A stretch of DNA of 64,000 nt, from the NCBI RefSeq assembly GCF_001281315.1, contig NZ_CP012479.1, positions 2,108,001-2,172,000 of the forward strand. The letters are read 5' to 3'. Numbering within the stretch: position 1 is the stretch's first letter; every line of letters begins with the position of its first letter. Positions 8,834-17,777 of the stretch are shown here, piece by piece. A model generated the notes under the pieces. The model did not search any database. It worked only from the letters and a program-made list of their open reading frames with translations, and was not told the origin of the DNA. Source of the stretch: Arthrobacter sp. ERGS1:01 (GTDB lineage Bacteria > Actinomycetota > Actinomycetes > Actinomycetales > Micrococcaceae). Position numbers and translations under genes: made by a program.

Positions 8834-9937
8834 GTGAAGTCCGATCCGATGATCCAGAAGCTGGAGGTATCTGCGTTCCGGGTGCCCACGGATGCCCCGG
8901 AAGCAGACGGCACCTTTGCCTGGGACTCCACCACCATGGTCCTTGTCCAGGCTCACGGGGGCGGCGCCACCGGGCTCGGCTTCACCTACGCCCCGGCAGC
9001 CTGTGCAGCCCTAACCACCGAACTGCTCAGTCCCGCCGTCGTCGGCCTGTCTGCCCTGGACGTGGGCGCCGCCGCGGGCGCGATGGCCCACGCGGTGCGC
9101 AACGCCAACCGCCCCGGCGCAGTTGGCTACGCCATCTCCGCAGTCGATTGTGCACTGTGGGACCTCAAGGCCAGGCTCCTTGGGCTGCCCCTGCACCGGC
9201 TCCTCGGGGCCGTCCGGGGTGAGGTGGCCGTCTATGGCAGCGGCGGCTTCACCACCTATGACGAGCGGGAGCTCAAATCCCAACTCACCGGCTGGGCTCA
9301 CGACCAAAGGATCCCCCGGGTCAAAATCAAGATAGGCGAATCCGGCGGGACCCGGGAGGCCCGTGACCTGGTGCGGATGCGGCAGGCTCGAGAGGCTGTC
9401 GGTGACGACGTCGAACTATTCGTCGATGCCAACGGCGGCTACAGCGCCAAACAGGCCATCCGGCTCATGTCCAAGGCCGAAGGCCTGGACATCCGTTGGC
9501 TGGAAGAACCCGTCAGCTCGGAGAACCTGGCCGGGTTGCGGGAGGTCCGCGATCGGGTCGATGCCGACGTTGCCGCCGGCGAATACGGTACGGAGCTGAG
9601 CTACTACCAACGAATGTGCGCAGCCAATGCCCTCGATTGTGTGCAGGCAGATGTTTCGCGGTGCGGCGGTATCAGCGAATGGCTGCGGATCGCCGCCGTC
9701 GCTGCGGCCCACGAATTGGAAGTCTCCGGCCACTGCGCCCCGCACTTGAGCGTTCACGTGGGAGCAGCCACGCCGAACTTCCGGCATCTGGAGTGGTTCC
9801 ACGACCACGTCCGCATAGAAACGATGTTCTTCGACGGCTGTCTGGACCCGGCAGGCGGGACTCTCACACCCACCTCCGACGCCGGCAACGGGCTGGCCTT
9901 GCGCACCGCCGACATGGTCCCCTACCGGATCGCCTGA
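8834..9937 (+). CDS. Enolase superfamily enzyme (mandelate racemase/muconate lactonizing type)
   Basis: The 367-residue protein has a capping domain and a barrel with the expected catalytic set: VKIKIG (Lys pair), metal ligands in FVDANGG, WLEEPV and AAGEYG, and a late SGHCAPHLSVH segment. Superfamily members dehydrate sugar acids or isomerise lactones. Together with the GMC and TPP enzymes this suggests oxidation and breakdown of a sugar or sugar acid, which is inference. The GTG at 8834 lies 4 bases after the TPP gene stop; an ATG at 8849 is an alternative start. Confidence 0.85.
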   Translation: MKSDPMIQKLEVSAFRVPTDAPEADGTFAWDSTTMVLVQAHGGGATGLGFTYAPAACAALTTELLSPAVVGLSALDVGAAAGAMAHAVRNANRPGAVGYAISAVDCALWDLKARLLGLPLHRLLGAVRGEVAVYGSGGFTTYDERELKSQLTGWAHDQRIPRVKIKIGESGGTREARDLVRMRQAREAVGDDVELFVDANGGYSAKQAIRLMSKAEGLDIRWLEEPVSSENLAGLREVRDRVDADVAAGEYGTELSYYQRMCAANALDCVQADVSRCGGISEWLRIAAVAAAHELEVSGHCAPHLSVHVGAATPNFRHLEWFHDHVRIETMFFDGCLDPAGGTLTPTSDAGNGLALRTADMVPYRIA

Positions 9938-9953
9938 GAGCCGAGGCACTGCC

Positions 9954-10466
9954 ATGGACCCGTCCGCCCCCCAGCCGCAGGAACCACCACCGTCCAGTCA
10001 CAGGGACCTGCCGTGGTGCTGCCGGTGTGGTACTGACGAGTACTTGAATTTCGAGGCCGTGGTGGAGGTTCCCGACCACTTCGACCTCGTCGATGTCAGC
10101 TACGTCTGTGCCGGGTGCGAGAGCTTTTACGGACATTTGACCCCCAAAGCCGGAATGGAATCCAATGTCCTGGCAAGCTTCGGCATCCCACTCGTCAACG
10201 AAAAGGCGGCCGGGTACCTCCACTGTGGTGAGCCCATGACGCCCACCGGCGACCGGATGCCGACACCCCACGCGCGGATGGGTCCCCACCACGATTCGTG
10301 GCAACCTCCCAGGCGTTCCCCCATGCAAGTCCTGCGGTGCCGCTGCGGGTTTCAAATGGAGGTTCCCCTCCGTCCGGACGGAGGGGCGGTCCGCAAGATA
10401 AGTGCCCCGGGATCTTGGCCGTCGCACTCAATCAGCCCCACAGGCAAGGGCCAGGTGCCACAATAA
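9954..10466 (+). CDS. Cysteine-rich zinc-ribbon-like hypothetical protein (paralogue 1 of 3)
   Basis: The 170-residue protein carries WCCRCG near residue 21, YVCAGCESFYGHL near 50, LHCGEPM near 87 and LRCRCGFQMEVP near 127. The spacing of Cys-x-x-Cys and His-Cys pairs suggests one or two structural zinc sites. No catalytic motif was seen and I do not recognise a named family. Related proteins are encoded at 12429-12851 and 39693-40130; all share HCGEPM and C-x-CGFQM. It follows the enolase-type gene by 16 bases, so it is probably co-transcribed. Confidence 0.7.
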   Translation: MDPSAPQPQEPPPSSHRDLPWCCRCGTDEYLNFEAVVEVPDHFDLVDVSYVCAGCESFYGHLTPKAGMESNVLASFGIPLVNEKAAGYLHCGEPMTPTGDRMPTPHARMGPHHDSWQPPRRSPMQVLRCRCGFQMEVPLRPDGGAVRKISAPGSWPSHSISPTGKGQVPQ

Positions 10467-10470
10467 GGCC

Positions 10471-11121
10471 ATGAGCATGCAACGCTTCAACAGGCGCTCC
10501 CACCACTCCCGGATTCGCTTGGCAGTCATGGCGGCGATCGGCGTTGCCGCCGCGCTGGCAGTGGGACTTTTCGGTTCCTGGGATTTTGCCCCGTCACTGG
10601 GATGGGATGCCGCGTCGCTCACGTTTTTGTGCTGGGTCTGGGCCATCATTGGTCGACTGGATCCGGCGGGCACCGCCGCCCACGCCGGCCGGGAAGACCC
10701 CGGCCAAGCGAGTTCGGACGTGCTCCTCCTGGCTGCGACAATGGCAAGTTTCGGCGGCGTCGTCCTGATTCTCTTGAACGCCGGCTCAGCCCAAGGAGGC
10801 TCGAAAGCGGCAATCCTTGGCCTGGCCCTGGCGAGCGTGGCCTTGTCCTGGTTCCTCATCCACACCATGTTCACCCTCCGATACGCCCGCCTCTACTACC
10901 GCGATCACAAAGGAGTCGACTTCAATGAGGAGACCCCGCCCCACTACCGTGACTTCGCTTACCTGGCCTTCACCGTAGGCATGACGTTCCAGGTCTCCGA
11001 CACCGATCTGAAAACGGATGCGATTCGGTCCACAGCACTGCGCCATGCACTCCTCTCCTACCTGCTCGGTGCCATCATTTTGGCGACCACGATTAACTTG
11101 GTCGCGGGGCTCGTTGGCTAG
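10471..11121 (+). CDS. DUF1345-like membrane protein
   Basis: The 216-residue product has five likely transmembrane helices, a conserved ALSWFLIHTMFTLRYARLYY segment, and the motif DFAYLAFTVGMTFQVSDTDL, both typical of DUF1345 proteins. Function of the family is unknown. The ATG at 10471 lies 4 bases after the zinc-ribbon gene, so it ends the metabolic operon. The start MSMQRFNRRS gives the usual short basic N-terminus. Confidence 0.85.
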   Translation: MSMQRFNRRSHHSRIRLAVMAAIGVAAALAVGLFGSWDFAPSLGWDAASLTFLCWVWAIIGRLDPAGTAAHAGREDPGQASSDVLLLAATMASFGGVVLILLNAGSAQGGSKAAILGLALASVALSWFLIHTMFTLRYARLYYRDHKGVDFNEETPPHYRDFAYLAFTVGMTFQVSDTDLKTDAIRSTALRHALLSYLLGAIILATTINLVAGLVG

Positions 11122-11277
11122 TGTCCGGACTAGCAGGCCAAGCTTGTAGTGGACATTTGAGAGGAGAACTTCTCTCTTGACATGTTGTGCTCGCTTACGG
11201 TGGGATTCTTGGTGGCTGTGTCTATGTGCAAGGCCATGTTGTCCTTGGCGAGGACGATTGAGCCGTCAGGAGCCCGG

Positions 11278-12174
11278 ATGAATAGTGGTGCCATGTTCGA
11301 GAATTTCATTGTTGAGGACATTGATGTCGGCGAGAGAATTGTTCATGTGCGCCACGGCGGGCACGGGCCCGCAGTGCTCCTCTTACACGGGCACCCACGG
11401 ACAGGCTCAACTTGGCATTGGGTCGCGCCCGCTCTAGCCGCTCGCGGCTTTCGCGTTGCGGTTCCCGGCCTTCGGGGCTACGGTGCCTCATGCGGGCCGG
11501 CGGCCGCGATAAACCACGCGCCGGCATCAAAACGCGCGATGGCTCGCGATCTTGTGGCCTTGATGGACACGCTCGGAATCCAGAAATTTGCAGTCGCCGG
11601 CCATGACCGCGGCAGTTACGTCGCCTTCCGATTGGCGCTGGATCATCCCCAAAGACTGACCAAGGTCGTTCTGCTGGACGGCCTGCGGATCGTCGAACAT
11701 CTCGAGCGAATCAACGTCGACTTCGCAACACGCTGGTGGCACTGGTTCTTCTTCGCCAAGCCCAGCACTCCCGAACGCGTCATCAATGCCGATCCGGACG
11801 GCTGGTACCACGGCGATGCAGAAAGTATGGGCCGCGAAAACTACGACGAATGGCGGGCCGCCACCCGAAACCCGGATGTGGTGCGAGGCATGCTTGAGGA
11901 CTACAGGGCCGGGCTAAACATCGACCGCGCCGACGAAGAGGGCGACCGGTCGGCCGGGCGAAGGGTCGAGAACCCCTTGTTGGTGTTGTGGTCTTTACAA
12001 GACGATCTGGAACGATTGCATGGGGATCCGCTCGCTATCTGGCGCAATTGGGCGCCCGACGTTCGAGGACACGGCATTGACTCAGGACACGGCATTGACT
12101 CAGGACACCACATCGCCGAGGAGGCACCGGACGCGCTGACCGATGTGCTTGCACGTTTCTTTGGAAACGATTGA
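11278..12174 (+). CDS. Alpha/beta hydrolase, haloacetate dehalogenase-like
   Basis: The 298-residue alpha/beta-hydrolase has the oxyanion strand LLLHGHPRTGSTWHWVAPAL and an aspartate nucleophile in VAGHDRGSYVAFRLALDHP. Asp rather than Ser at this elbow is typical of fluoroacetate/haloacetate dehalogenases, which release halide from haloacetates. The catalytic His is expected in SGHHIAEEAP near residue 282. Just before it, a GHGIDS unit is duplicated by an 18-bp tandem repeat. The start is uncertain: ATG 11278 or 11293. The frame extends upstream but that sequence does not look coding. Confidence 0.75.
   Translation: MNSGAMFENFIVEDIDVGERIVHVRHGGHGPAVLLLHGHPRTGSTWHWVAPALAARGFRVAVPGLRGYGASCGPAAAINHAPASKRAMARDLVALMDTLGIQKFAVAGHDRGSYVAFRLALDHPQRLTKVVLLDGLRIVEHLERINVDFATRWWHWFFFAKPSTPERVINADPDGWYHGDAESMGRENYDEWRAATRNPDVVRGMLEDYRAGLNIDRADEEGDRSAGRRVENPLLVLWSLQDDLERLHGDPLAIWRNWAPDVRGHGIDSGHGIDSGHHIAEEAPDALTDVLARFFGND
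12067..12102 (+). repeat. 18-bp in-frame tandem duplication inside the dehalogenase gene
   Basis: GGACACGGCATTGACTCA occurs twice in direct succession at 12067-12084 and 12085-12102. It repeats the peptide GHGIDS immediately before the expected catalytic His segment. The copies are identical, pointing to a recent event. Confidence 0.9.
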
Positions 12175-12428
12175 GGTGTTCGTGAAACTGACAAGTAGAT
12201 TAATCACGGACTCTTTTGGGCCGGCGCGAAATTCTCTACACCTGGCCACCCTAGGTCTACTTGGAGTTAGTGCGACTCCTGTGCAAAGCACTCGGAACCG
12301 ACTAGAGTGGCCTGCAGACTTGATCGACGGCCTAAGCAATGGGCTGGGAAACATCAACTGGCAGGGCCAGAGCTGTGTGAAGAATCCACCACTTGTTGAT
12401 TATAGTCCGCTCAGTGAGGACCTTTCCG

Positions 12429-12851
12429 ATGACGGCCAACGATTCCCTGCATCTTCCCAGTGACAACCCGGACGCCCCCGAGCCAGACCTCAGCTGTCCT
12501 AAGTGTCACAACCCCGATAGCCTGATTTTGGAGTCCTTAGGACCCATGACAACCGGTTGCGTCGATCAGGTCAGTATTGAATACAGCTGCGGGGCTTGCG
12601 AATCGTTTTACGCACACGACGCTCCGTTTAAGAGCGTAGGCAGGTTGCTGGCGGCGACATCTACCACGTCAAACGTATTGCAAATTGGGGGAAAGTACAT
12701 TCACTGTGGCGAACCGATGCTGGCAGGAGAACTTCACTACACAACGTTGAAAGTTGACGACGACGATTTAGCTGACGCACCGGCGGTGACGGTTGAAACT
12801 TCCGTCTTGCGATGCCATTGCGGATTTCAAATGTCGATTCCGACCCATTGA
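12429..12851 (+). CDS. Cysteine-rich zinc-ribbon-like hypothetical protein (paralogue 2 of 3)
   Basis: The 140-residue protein has CPKCHNPDS near residue 18, YSCGACESFYAHDAPF near 48, YIHCGEPML near 87 and LRCHCGFQMSIP near 130. The order and spacing match the protein at 9954-10466, and the ESFY(G/A)H and HCGEPM blocks are nearly identical, so they are paralogues. The ATG at 12429 follows GAGGACC. It stands alone, with lower GC than its neighbours. Two CxxC pairs plus His-Cys and Cys-x-Cys could bind zinc. Function unknown. Confidence 0.7.
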   Translation: MTANDSLHLPSDNPDAPEPDLSCPKCHNPDSLILESLGPMTTGCVDQVSIEYSCGACESFYAHDAPFKSVGRLLAATSTTSNVLQIGGKYIHCGEPMLAGELHYTTLKVDDDDLADAPAVTVETSVLRCHCGFQMSIPTH

Positions 12852-13261
12852 TTCGGGGAACTGCTCCCGCCGGTCTTCCTGGAAACAACGATCGTTGCCG
12901 CCATCATTCTGCTTACTGTTCACGCCATCTCGACCTTTGCCTCACGGAGCCTCGGGCCATCCTCGATTGTGACAATTTCCCACAAAACCGCTGTCGACCG
13001 ACGACGCCATCAGCACCGTTCCCTGACCAAGGATCCCGCCTCAATGACGGCTCCACGGTACGTGATACCCCGACAAATTCGAGGAAGATAGAACGCGCCA
13101 GTCACCACCAGAGAACATAGAATAGGGGAAGGCGTTCAAGCTACGGACACCTGTCACCATATGGCCCATCTTCCGGTGGGGAAGGGACCTGCTGATAGCA
13201 GGAAACACACCACCCCATGCGTTCGGGAACGATCCCCGGCACGCCGGCTAGAGGACTGTTG
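12852..13261. other. Intergenic region, no gene recognised
   Basis: These 410 bases contain only short unsupported frames. The region separates the second zinc-ribbon gene from the ANTAR regulator and presumably holds the latter's promoter, though no convincing -35/-10 pair could be picked. Confidence 0.4.
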
Positions 13262-14071
13262 ATGACCACGCCAACCATCGATCAGACACACCCCAACAAC
13301 ACGCCCGCCCCGTGCAAGACCGCGAAAGAACAATCGCCACCGGGCCCGGGCCTCACGGTGGCCGAACACCTTCAAGAACTTGTCATCGATAGTACCGACC
13401 TCACTGAATTCCTCCTCCTACTCTGCGACTACTCCGCAACCCTGGCCACCGCCGAGGACCAGCCCGCCGCCGTCGAGTGTGCCGTAATGCTCTACCAACG
13501 CCACCGAACGCTCGCCGGAACAGGAAACACTGCCAGAGCCCAGCTGCTCAACGAGCTTCTCGATAACACGGAACAGAACCCATCCTTGGCGGCTTTGAAG
13601 CAAGAGCGCACCATCGTTATCCACGAGGCCCTCACCGACCAGAGGTGGCCTTTGTACAGCCAAGGACTCATAGACCGTGGAGTTAACAGCGTCCTGGCTG
13701 TTCCACTCATACTGGGCGACGGGGCAGCGGCGTCTATCAGCTTCTACTCCACCGTCCCGCATGCCTTCGACGACGACATGGCGGCCAGCGCCAAAAAATA
13801 CGCCAGGCAGGCACAAGGTGCCCTCCGATTGGCCGTCCGGATCGGCGTTAAACAACAGAAGGCCGAGGACCTTCAAAACGCCATGAATGCCCGGACTGTC
13901 GTGGACCTCGCCATCGGCGTGATCATGGGCCAACAACACTGCCCCCAAGACACAGCCCTTGAGCTCCTGTGCAAGGCGGCCACCTCACGGAACGAAAACA
14001 TCAGGATCATCGCCGAAGAAATCGTCAACTGGCTCACCAAAACCAACGTGACCACCCACTTCGACAGCTAG
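13262..14071 (+). CDS. GAF and ANTAR domain-containing regulator
   Basis: The 269-residue protein has a GAF sensor domain (about 35-190, including VNSVLAVPLILGDGAAASISFYS) and a C-terminal ANTAR RNA-binding domain (about 200-260) with ARTVVDLAIGVIMGQQHCPQDTALELL. ANTAR proteins bind paired hairpins in nascent RNA and prevent termination. Actinobacteria carry many GAF-ANTAR proteins of unknown target. No paired ANTAR hairpin was recognised next to it. The ATG at 13262 was chosen because it begins a typical low-complexity N-terminus; an in-frame start at 13217 is possible. Confidence 0.85.
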   Translation: MTTPTIDQTHPNNTPAPCKTAKEQSPPGPGLTVAEHLQELVIDSTDLTEFLLLLCDYSATLATAEDQPAAVECAVMLYQRHRTLAGTGNTARAQLLNELLDNTEQNPSLAALKQERTIVIHEALTDQRWPLYSQGLIDRGVNSVLAVPLILGDGAAASISFYSTVPHAFDDDMAASAKKYARQAQGALRLAVRIGVKQQKAEDLQNAMNARTVVDLAIGVIMGQQHCPQDTALELLCKAATSRNENIRIIAEEIVNWLTKTNVTTHFDS

Positions 14072-14090
14072 GCGCCCCGCCTGCACCCGT

Positions 14091-14110
14091 GGCCTGGCCT
14101 GGCCTGGCCT
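14091..14110. repeat. GGCCT short tandem repeat (4 copies)
   Basis: Four tandem copies of GGCCT lie between the stop codons of two convergent genes. It has no obvious role and could vary by slippage. Confidence 0.8.
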
Positions 14111-14139
14111 AAGGAGGCAACTAACCCACCGGGCGGCAT

Positions 14140-14748
14140 TCAAGCGGCCGGGTAGTTGTCTTCGCGCAGGAAACGGGCGAGATGGGCGGCGTTGCGTGCA
14201 AGGCCGTCGTTGGTTGAAGCCACCAGGTCAGGAACCTTCTCGAGGTCCTTGTAGTCAATGGTTTGCATGGCTTCGCCCACCCAATAGGTTCCACCTTGCG
14301 CAGGCAGGGTGAATCCAATGTCGTTGAGGCCCTGCATCATGTCAGCGATAGTTTTGTGGGCCCCGTCTTCATTGCCGACCACCGCGACGGTCGCGACTTT
14401 GCCGTACATGATGGGGCGGCCTTGGGCGTCGGTTTCGGACAGGTCGGCATCCAGCCGTTCCATGACCTGTTGGGCAACGCTGCACGGGTGGCCCATCCAG
14501 ATAGGTGTGGACAGCACCAGGATGTCCGCGGCAAGGATTTGCTCCCTGATGGAGGGCCAAGCGTCGCCATCGCCCATATCCACAAGCACGCCCCGCTTGA
14601 CGTTGTGATCCACCACACGAAGTGAAGATGTGGCGACTCCGTGGCTTTCAAGTTCACCCAACACATGCTGCGCGAGCAGTTCACTACTGGATGCCGCCGG
14701 TGATGGGGAAAGCGTGCAAATAATGGCGAGAGCTGAAAGATCGGTCAT
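14140..14748 (-). CDS. Flavodoxin-like NAD(P)H-dependent oxidoreductase
   Basis: The 202-residue protein has the FMN-binding fold of the WrbA/FMN-reductase type. It begins ALAIICTLSPSPAASSSELLAQHVL (phosphate-binding loop) and contains LVLSTPIWMGHPCSVAQQVMERLDA and GKVATVAVVGNEDGAHKTIADMMQGLNDIGF. Such enzymes reduce quinones or flavins with NAD(P)H and often serve oxidative stress defence. It is transcribed convergently with the ANTAR gene and divergently from the YciE-like gene at 15072. Confidence 0.85.
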   Translation of the reverse strand: MTDLSALAIICTLSPSPAASSSELLAQHVLGELESHGVATSSLRVVDHNVKRGVLVDMGDGDAWPSIREQILAADILVLSTPIWMGHPCSVAQQVMERLDADLSETDAQGRPIMYGKVATVAVVGNEDGAHKTIADMMQGLNDIGFTLPAQGGTYWVGEAMQTIDYKDLEKVPDLVASTNDGLARNAAHLARFLREDNYPAA

Positions 14749-15071
14749 AAGTCCGTTCCCGGTGAAATAGGGGTATTGGGGGTCTATCGCGTTATTGTGC
14801 CTCTATTGCAGTACACCACGCATGACCGGGCAGCGCCACCGGCCCACTTCCACATCGGAGGCTGTCGACTGCTTGTCCCCGCACTCATTGCCGGCAGCCG
14901 GCGAGACGGCCCGTAGCTTCTTCGGATTCAAAGGTCTAGAGTCGGAAACAGCAGATGAAGCAGCCATCGGCGTGTGCGGAGTGTCCAGATCACCATCGGT
15001 TGCCAGTCATCACGACTACCCTTCCGGTAGCTGCCCGCTCCACAACCATCCAACCATTGTGGAGGACCCCC
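14749..15071. other. Divergent intergenic region
   Basis: About 320 bases lie between the divergent flavodoxin-like and YciE-like genes. Promoters for both must lie here. A GGAGGACCCCC ribosome site immediately precedes the YciE-like ATG. No clear operator or gene was seen. Confidence 0.4.
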
Positions 15072-15662
15072 ATGTTTGAACATTTCACCACGCCCGAAGA
15101 AATTTTCAGCTACAAGCTCGGCTCAGCACTGACCATGGAGTACGACTCTTTGGAAATGCTCGGCGAGTTGGAGACGACGGCCCAGCGCAGCGAACTCAAA
15201 ACGCTGTTCCAGGAACACGCAGCGGAAACCCGCCAGCAAATTGAAAACCTCAAGAAGTGCTTCGAATTGCTCGGCGAAGACGTGAACGATTCCCCCTCGC
15301 CCACCACCAAGGGCTTGGCCAAAGAAGGCAAGTCATCCATCGCCAAGACCGACGACAGCCTCCTCGATGCCGTGGTGCTCGCCGGCGCCCTCGAGACCGA
15401 GCACTACGAAACGGCCGTCTACGAAACATTGATCACCCACGCCGACGCCCGGGGTGCATCGGAGGTGGTGGCCCTGTTGCGGGCAAACCTGGACCAGGAA
15501 CAGGCCGCCATTGACAAGATCAAGAAGGCCGCGACATCGATTGCACACGCGGGAGTCGCCGTCGAGGAAACGGACTCCCCGGATGCGGCAACAGGTTTTG
15601 ACGGACTCGGTGGGATCGCCCCCGCAGGGGTCCCGCCCTTCCTTCCGCCGTCCAGCATCTAG
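15072..15662 (+). CDS. YciE/DUF892-type ferritin-like stress protein
   Basis: The 196-residue protein is helical and fits the DUF892 (YciE/YciF) ferritin-like family: EIFSYKLGSALTMEYDSLEMLGEL, EHAAETRQQIENLKKCFELLGED and LAGALETEHYETAVYETLITHA. The Glu and His residues could form a diiron site. The tail (160-196) is low-complexity and proline-rich. Such proteins accumulate under osmotic or oxidative stress. GGAGG precedes the ATG at 15072. Confidence 0.8.
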   Translation: MFEHFTTPEEIFSYKLGSALTMEYDSLEMLGELETTAQRSELKTLFQEHAAETRQQIENLKKCFELLGEDVNDSPSPTTKGLAKEGKSSIAKTDDSLLDAVVLAGALETEHYETAVYETLITHADARGASEVVALLRANLDQEQAAIDKIKKAATSIAHAGVAVEETDSPDAATGFDGLGGIAPAGVPPFLPPSSI

Positions 15663-15786
15663 CTCCAATCGAGCATTTGGACTTGGGGCAGCTGGAAGTT
15701 GAAGGCCACCACAGACCCCAGTAGTGACGTCTGGGCGCCGCGAACTCCCTACGCCCGGGCGGGGAGACCCATCCGTGTGGATCAGG

Positions 15787-15850
15787 GACTGGCAGCGGGG
15801 TCCGGTCGGCCGGCCGGACTGCTCAGTGCGGTGCGGGACCCCTGCCAGTC
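15787..15850. terminator. Probable bidirectional terminator hairpin
   Basis: GACTGGCAG at 15787-15795 pairs with CTGCCAGTC at 15842-15850, and an inner GTCCGG/CCGGAC palindrome sits between them. The structure lies between the convergent YciE-like gene and the Nramp pseudogene. There is no clear T-run, so this is a structural inference. Confidence 0.45.
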
Positions 15851-17217
15851 AGCCGCCCGTGACGGTGAACCAGATCCCGTAGACGCCCGCCACGCACATG
15901 ACGGCCGTGGTTGCCCAGCCCAGGATGGTGGAGAGCGCGCGATTGCGGTATTTGCCCATGATTTTCCGGTCCCGTGAAATGAGCATCATGATGATCAGGA
16001 ACGGTCCGGCCGTGGTGGCATTGACCACTGCGCTAAGAACTAGCAGCCCGATGGGGTTGGTATCGATGACGGCGAGGACCGTGCCAAGGACCATTCCGGC
16101 CCCAAGCAGTGAATAGAACGCTGGAGCTTTACTTGGTTTGCGATCCAATCTCCAGTTCTTGTTCAACAGTCCCATGAGTCCAACGACGCCGGAGGCTGCA
16201 AGGACGGGAACCGCAAGCATTCCGGAGCGATGAAGCCTAGCGCGAAAAGGGTTCCAGCATAGCTACCCGCCACGGGCTCTAGGGCCTGGGCCGCATCGGC
16301 GACGCTGCTGACTGTCTTGTGTTGTGTGCCTAGGGTCGCCGCGGATGAAGCGATGATGGCGAACATGACCAGAGCGCTGAACACCATTCCCGGGAAGACG
16401 TCGACCCGGCCATTGCGCAACGTACGATCGGCCTCCCTGCGGGGCCGGTTCTTCAATGCCGGTGCCATGTCGCCTTCCCTGGATTCGACACGGAGTTCCT
16501 CGATACGTCGGGCCGACTGCCAGAAGAACATGCACGGGGAAATCGTGGTGCTCAACACGGCCACTATCAGCCCCAAGTACGCCAGCGAGAGCTGGAATTG
16601 CAACCCCAGCAGGCCACGGCCGACGTCGGCCTAATTGACGCCTGAGACGAATAGGAAACCTACATAGATCAGGAGCCCCAGGCACAGCCGTTTGAAAGTC
16701 CGCCCGATCCATTCAAAGGAGCCAAAAGCTACGGCCACAATGGTGCCGACGCAGGCGATCGCTGTCCTGAAGAAGCCCGGGCCAGCCCTCAAAAGTGTCA
16801 TGCCCAGACCGATGGCGTTCAGATCCGCTGCCAGATTCAGGCAATTTGCCGCAATCAGCGCCACCACCAGCACCCCGATCTCGATCCTGAAACCGAGGGT
16901 GAACTTGCGCCGAATGAGCGCCCCTACGCTGTCCCCTGTGGCCAAAGCCATTCGGTCGCAAATCTCCTGGACGGCCATCATCATCGGCATCGTCACCGGA
17001 ACTGTCCAGAGCAGGCCGTTTCCGTAGGCGGCGCCGGCTTGCGAATATGTGGCAATTCCGAGGGATCATCGTCGGCCGCTCCCGTCACCACACCCGGCCC
17101 CAAAATCTTGAGGAAGCGCAGCAGAGGATTCCTGTGCCCGGACCGGGACTGGGTCGCAGGCTGATCGTCCGCCGTTCCCACCTCGTCATGTGTGTCCGGC
17201 ACGCGGATCCCGCTCAT
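15849..17217 (-). pseudogene. Nramp-family divalent metal transporter, disrupted
   Basis: Read from 17217, the product begins with a hydrophilic stretch and LLRFLKILGPGVVTGAADDDPS, the N-terminus of Nramp Mn/Fe transporters. A single-base deletion near 17063 shifts the frame; the next frame continues VTMPMMMAVQEICDRMALATGD. A TAG codon at 16631-16633 then replaces a codon between FVSGVN and ADVGRG. The same frame resumes with LQFQLSLAYLG, and a second deletion near 16222 leads into MLAVPVLAASGVVGLMGLLN. With two frameshifts and one nonsense codon the gene is inactive unless the sequence is wrong. Its start overlaps the DUF6328-like stop as ATGA. Confidence 0.85.
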
Positions 17218-17777
17218 GACAAGGTCCCCTCTTTGTCCCGTCCCATCGAACGCAACAGCCTCGGATACACGATTAGTGCGAACACGAGGCCAATAATCAG
17301 CAATCCCATGACGAGTGCCGCCGCCAGCGCACCGAGAACCACGTAGAAGATCAAGCCGGCACCTCCCGCCACCAAGGTGCCGACCAGCCACAGCACGGTT
17401 TGCACCACACGGTGCCCGGCGACCACCAAGCGCTCCTTGATTCTTAGCCCAAACAGTTCACGATGTACCGCCACGGGAACAAGCATCAAGCCCGTCGCCC
17501 CGGCCGCAACAATCACCAGAGACAGGTACAAGACCACTGCTGGAGTGGGAAGGAAAGCAAAGCGCTGCTGAAACGGCAGCGTGAGCAGGAATCCGGCAAT
17601 AATCTGAGTTCCGGTTTGCATCACCCGCAATTCCTGCAGCAGGTCATCCCAGTTCCGGTCGCGCTGTTCGTTGCGAGTTTCATGGCGCCCGTCCCCGGCG
17701 TCAATTCCACCCCGAGACGGGGAATCCTGTGGCACGTGGACAGAGTTTTCAAAGTCATCGTGGATCAGCCGGGCCAT
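17214..17777 (-). CDS. DUF6328-like membrane protein
   Basis: The 187-residue protein contains WDDLLQELRVMQTGTQIIAGFLLTLPFQQRF, then four hydrophobic segments, with AVHRELFG between helices 2 and 3, as in DUF6328 proteins. The family has no known function. The ATG at 17777 (MARLIHDDFENS) matches the usual hydrophilic N-terminus; upstream sequence in frame looks non-coding. The stop overlaps the start of the disrupted Nramp gene, so the two were once coupled. Confidence 0.75.
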   Translation of the reverse strand: MARLIHDDFENSVHVPQDSPSRGGIDAGDGRHETRNEQRDRNWDDLLQELRVMQTGTQIIAGFLLTLPFQQRFAFLPTPAVVLYLSLVIVAAGATGLMLVPVAVHRELFGLRIKERLVVAGHRVVQTVLWLVGTLVAGGAGLIFYVVLGALAAALVMGLLIIGLVFALIVYPRLLRSMGRDKEGTLS

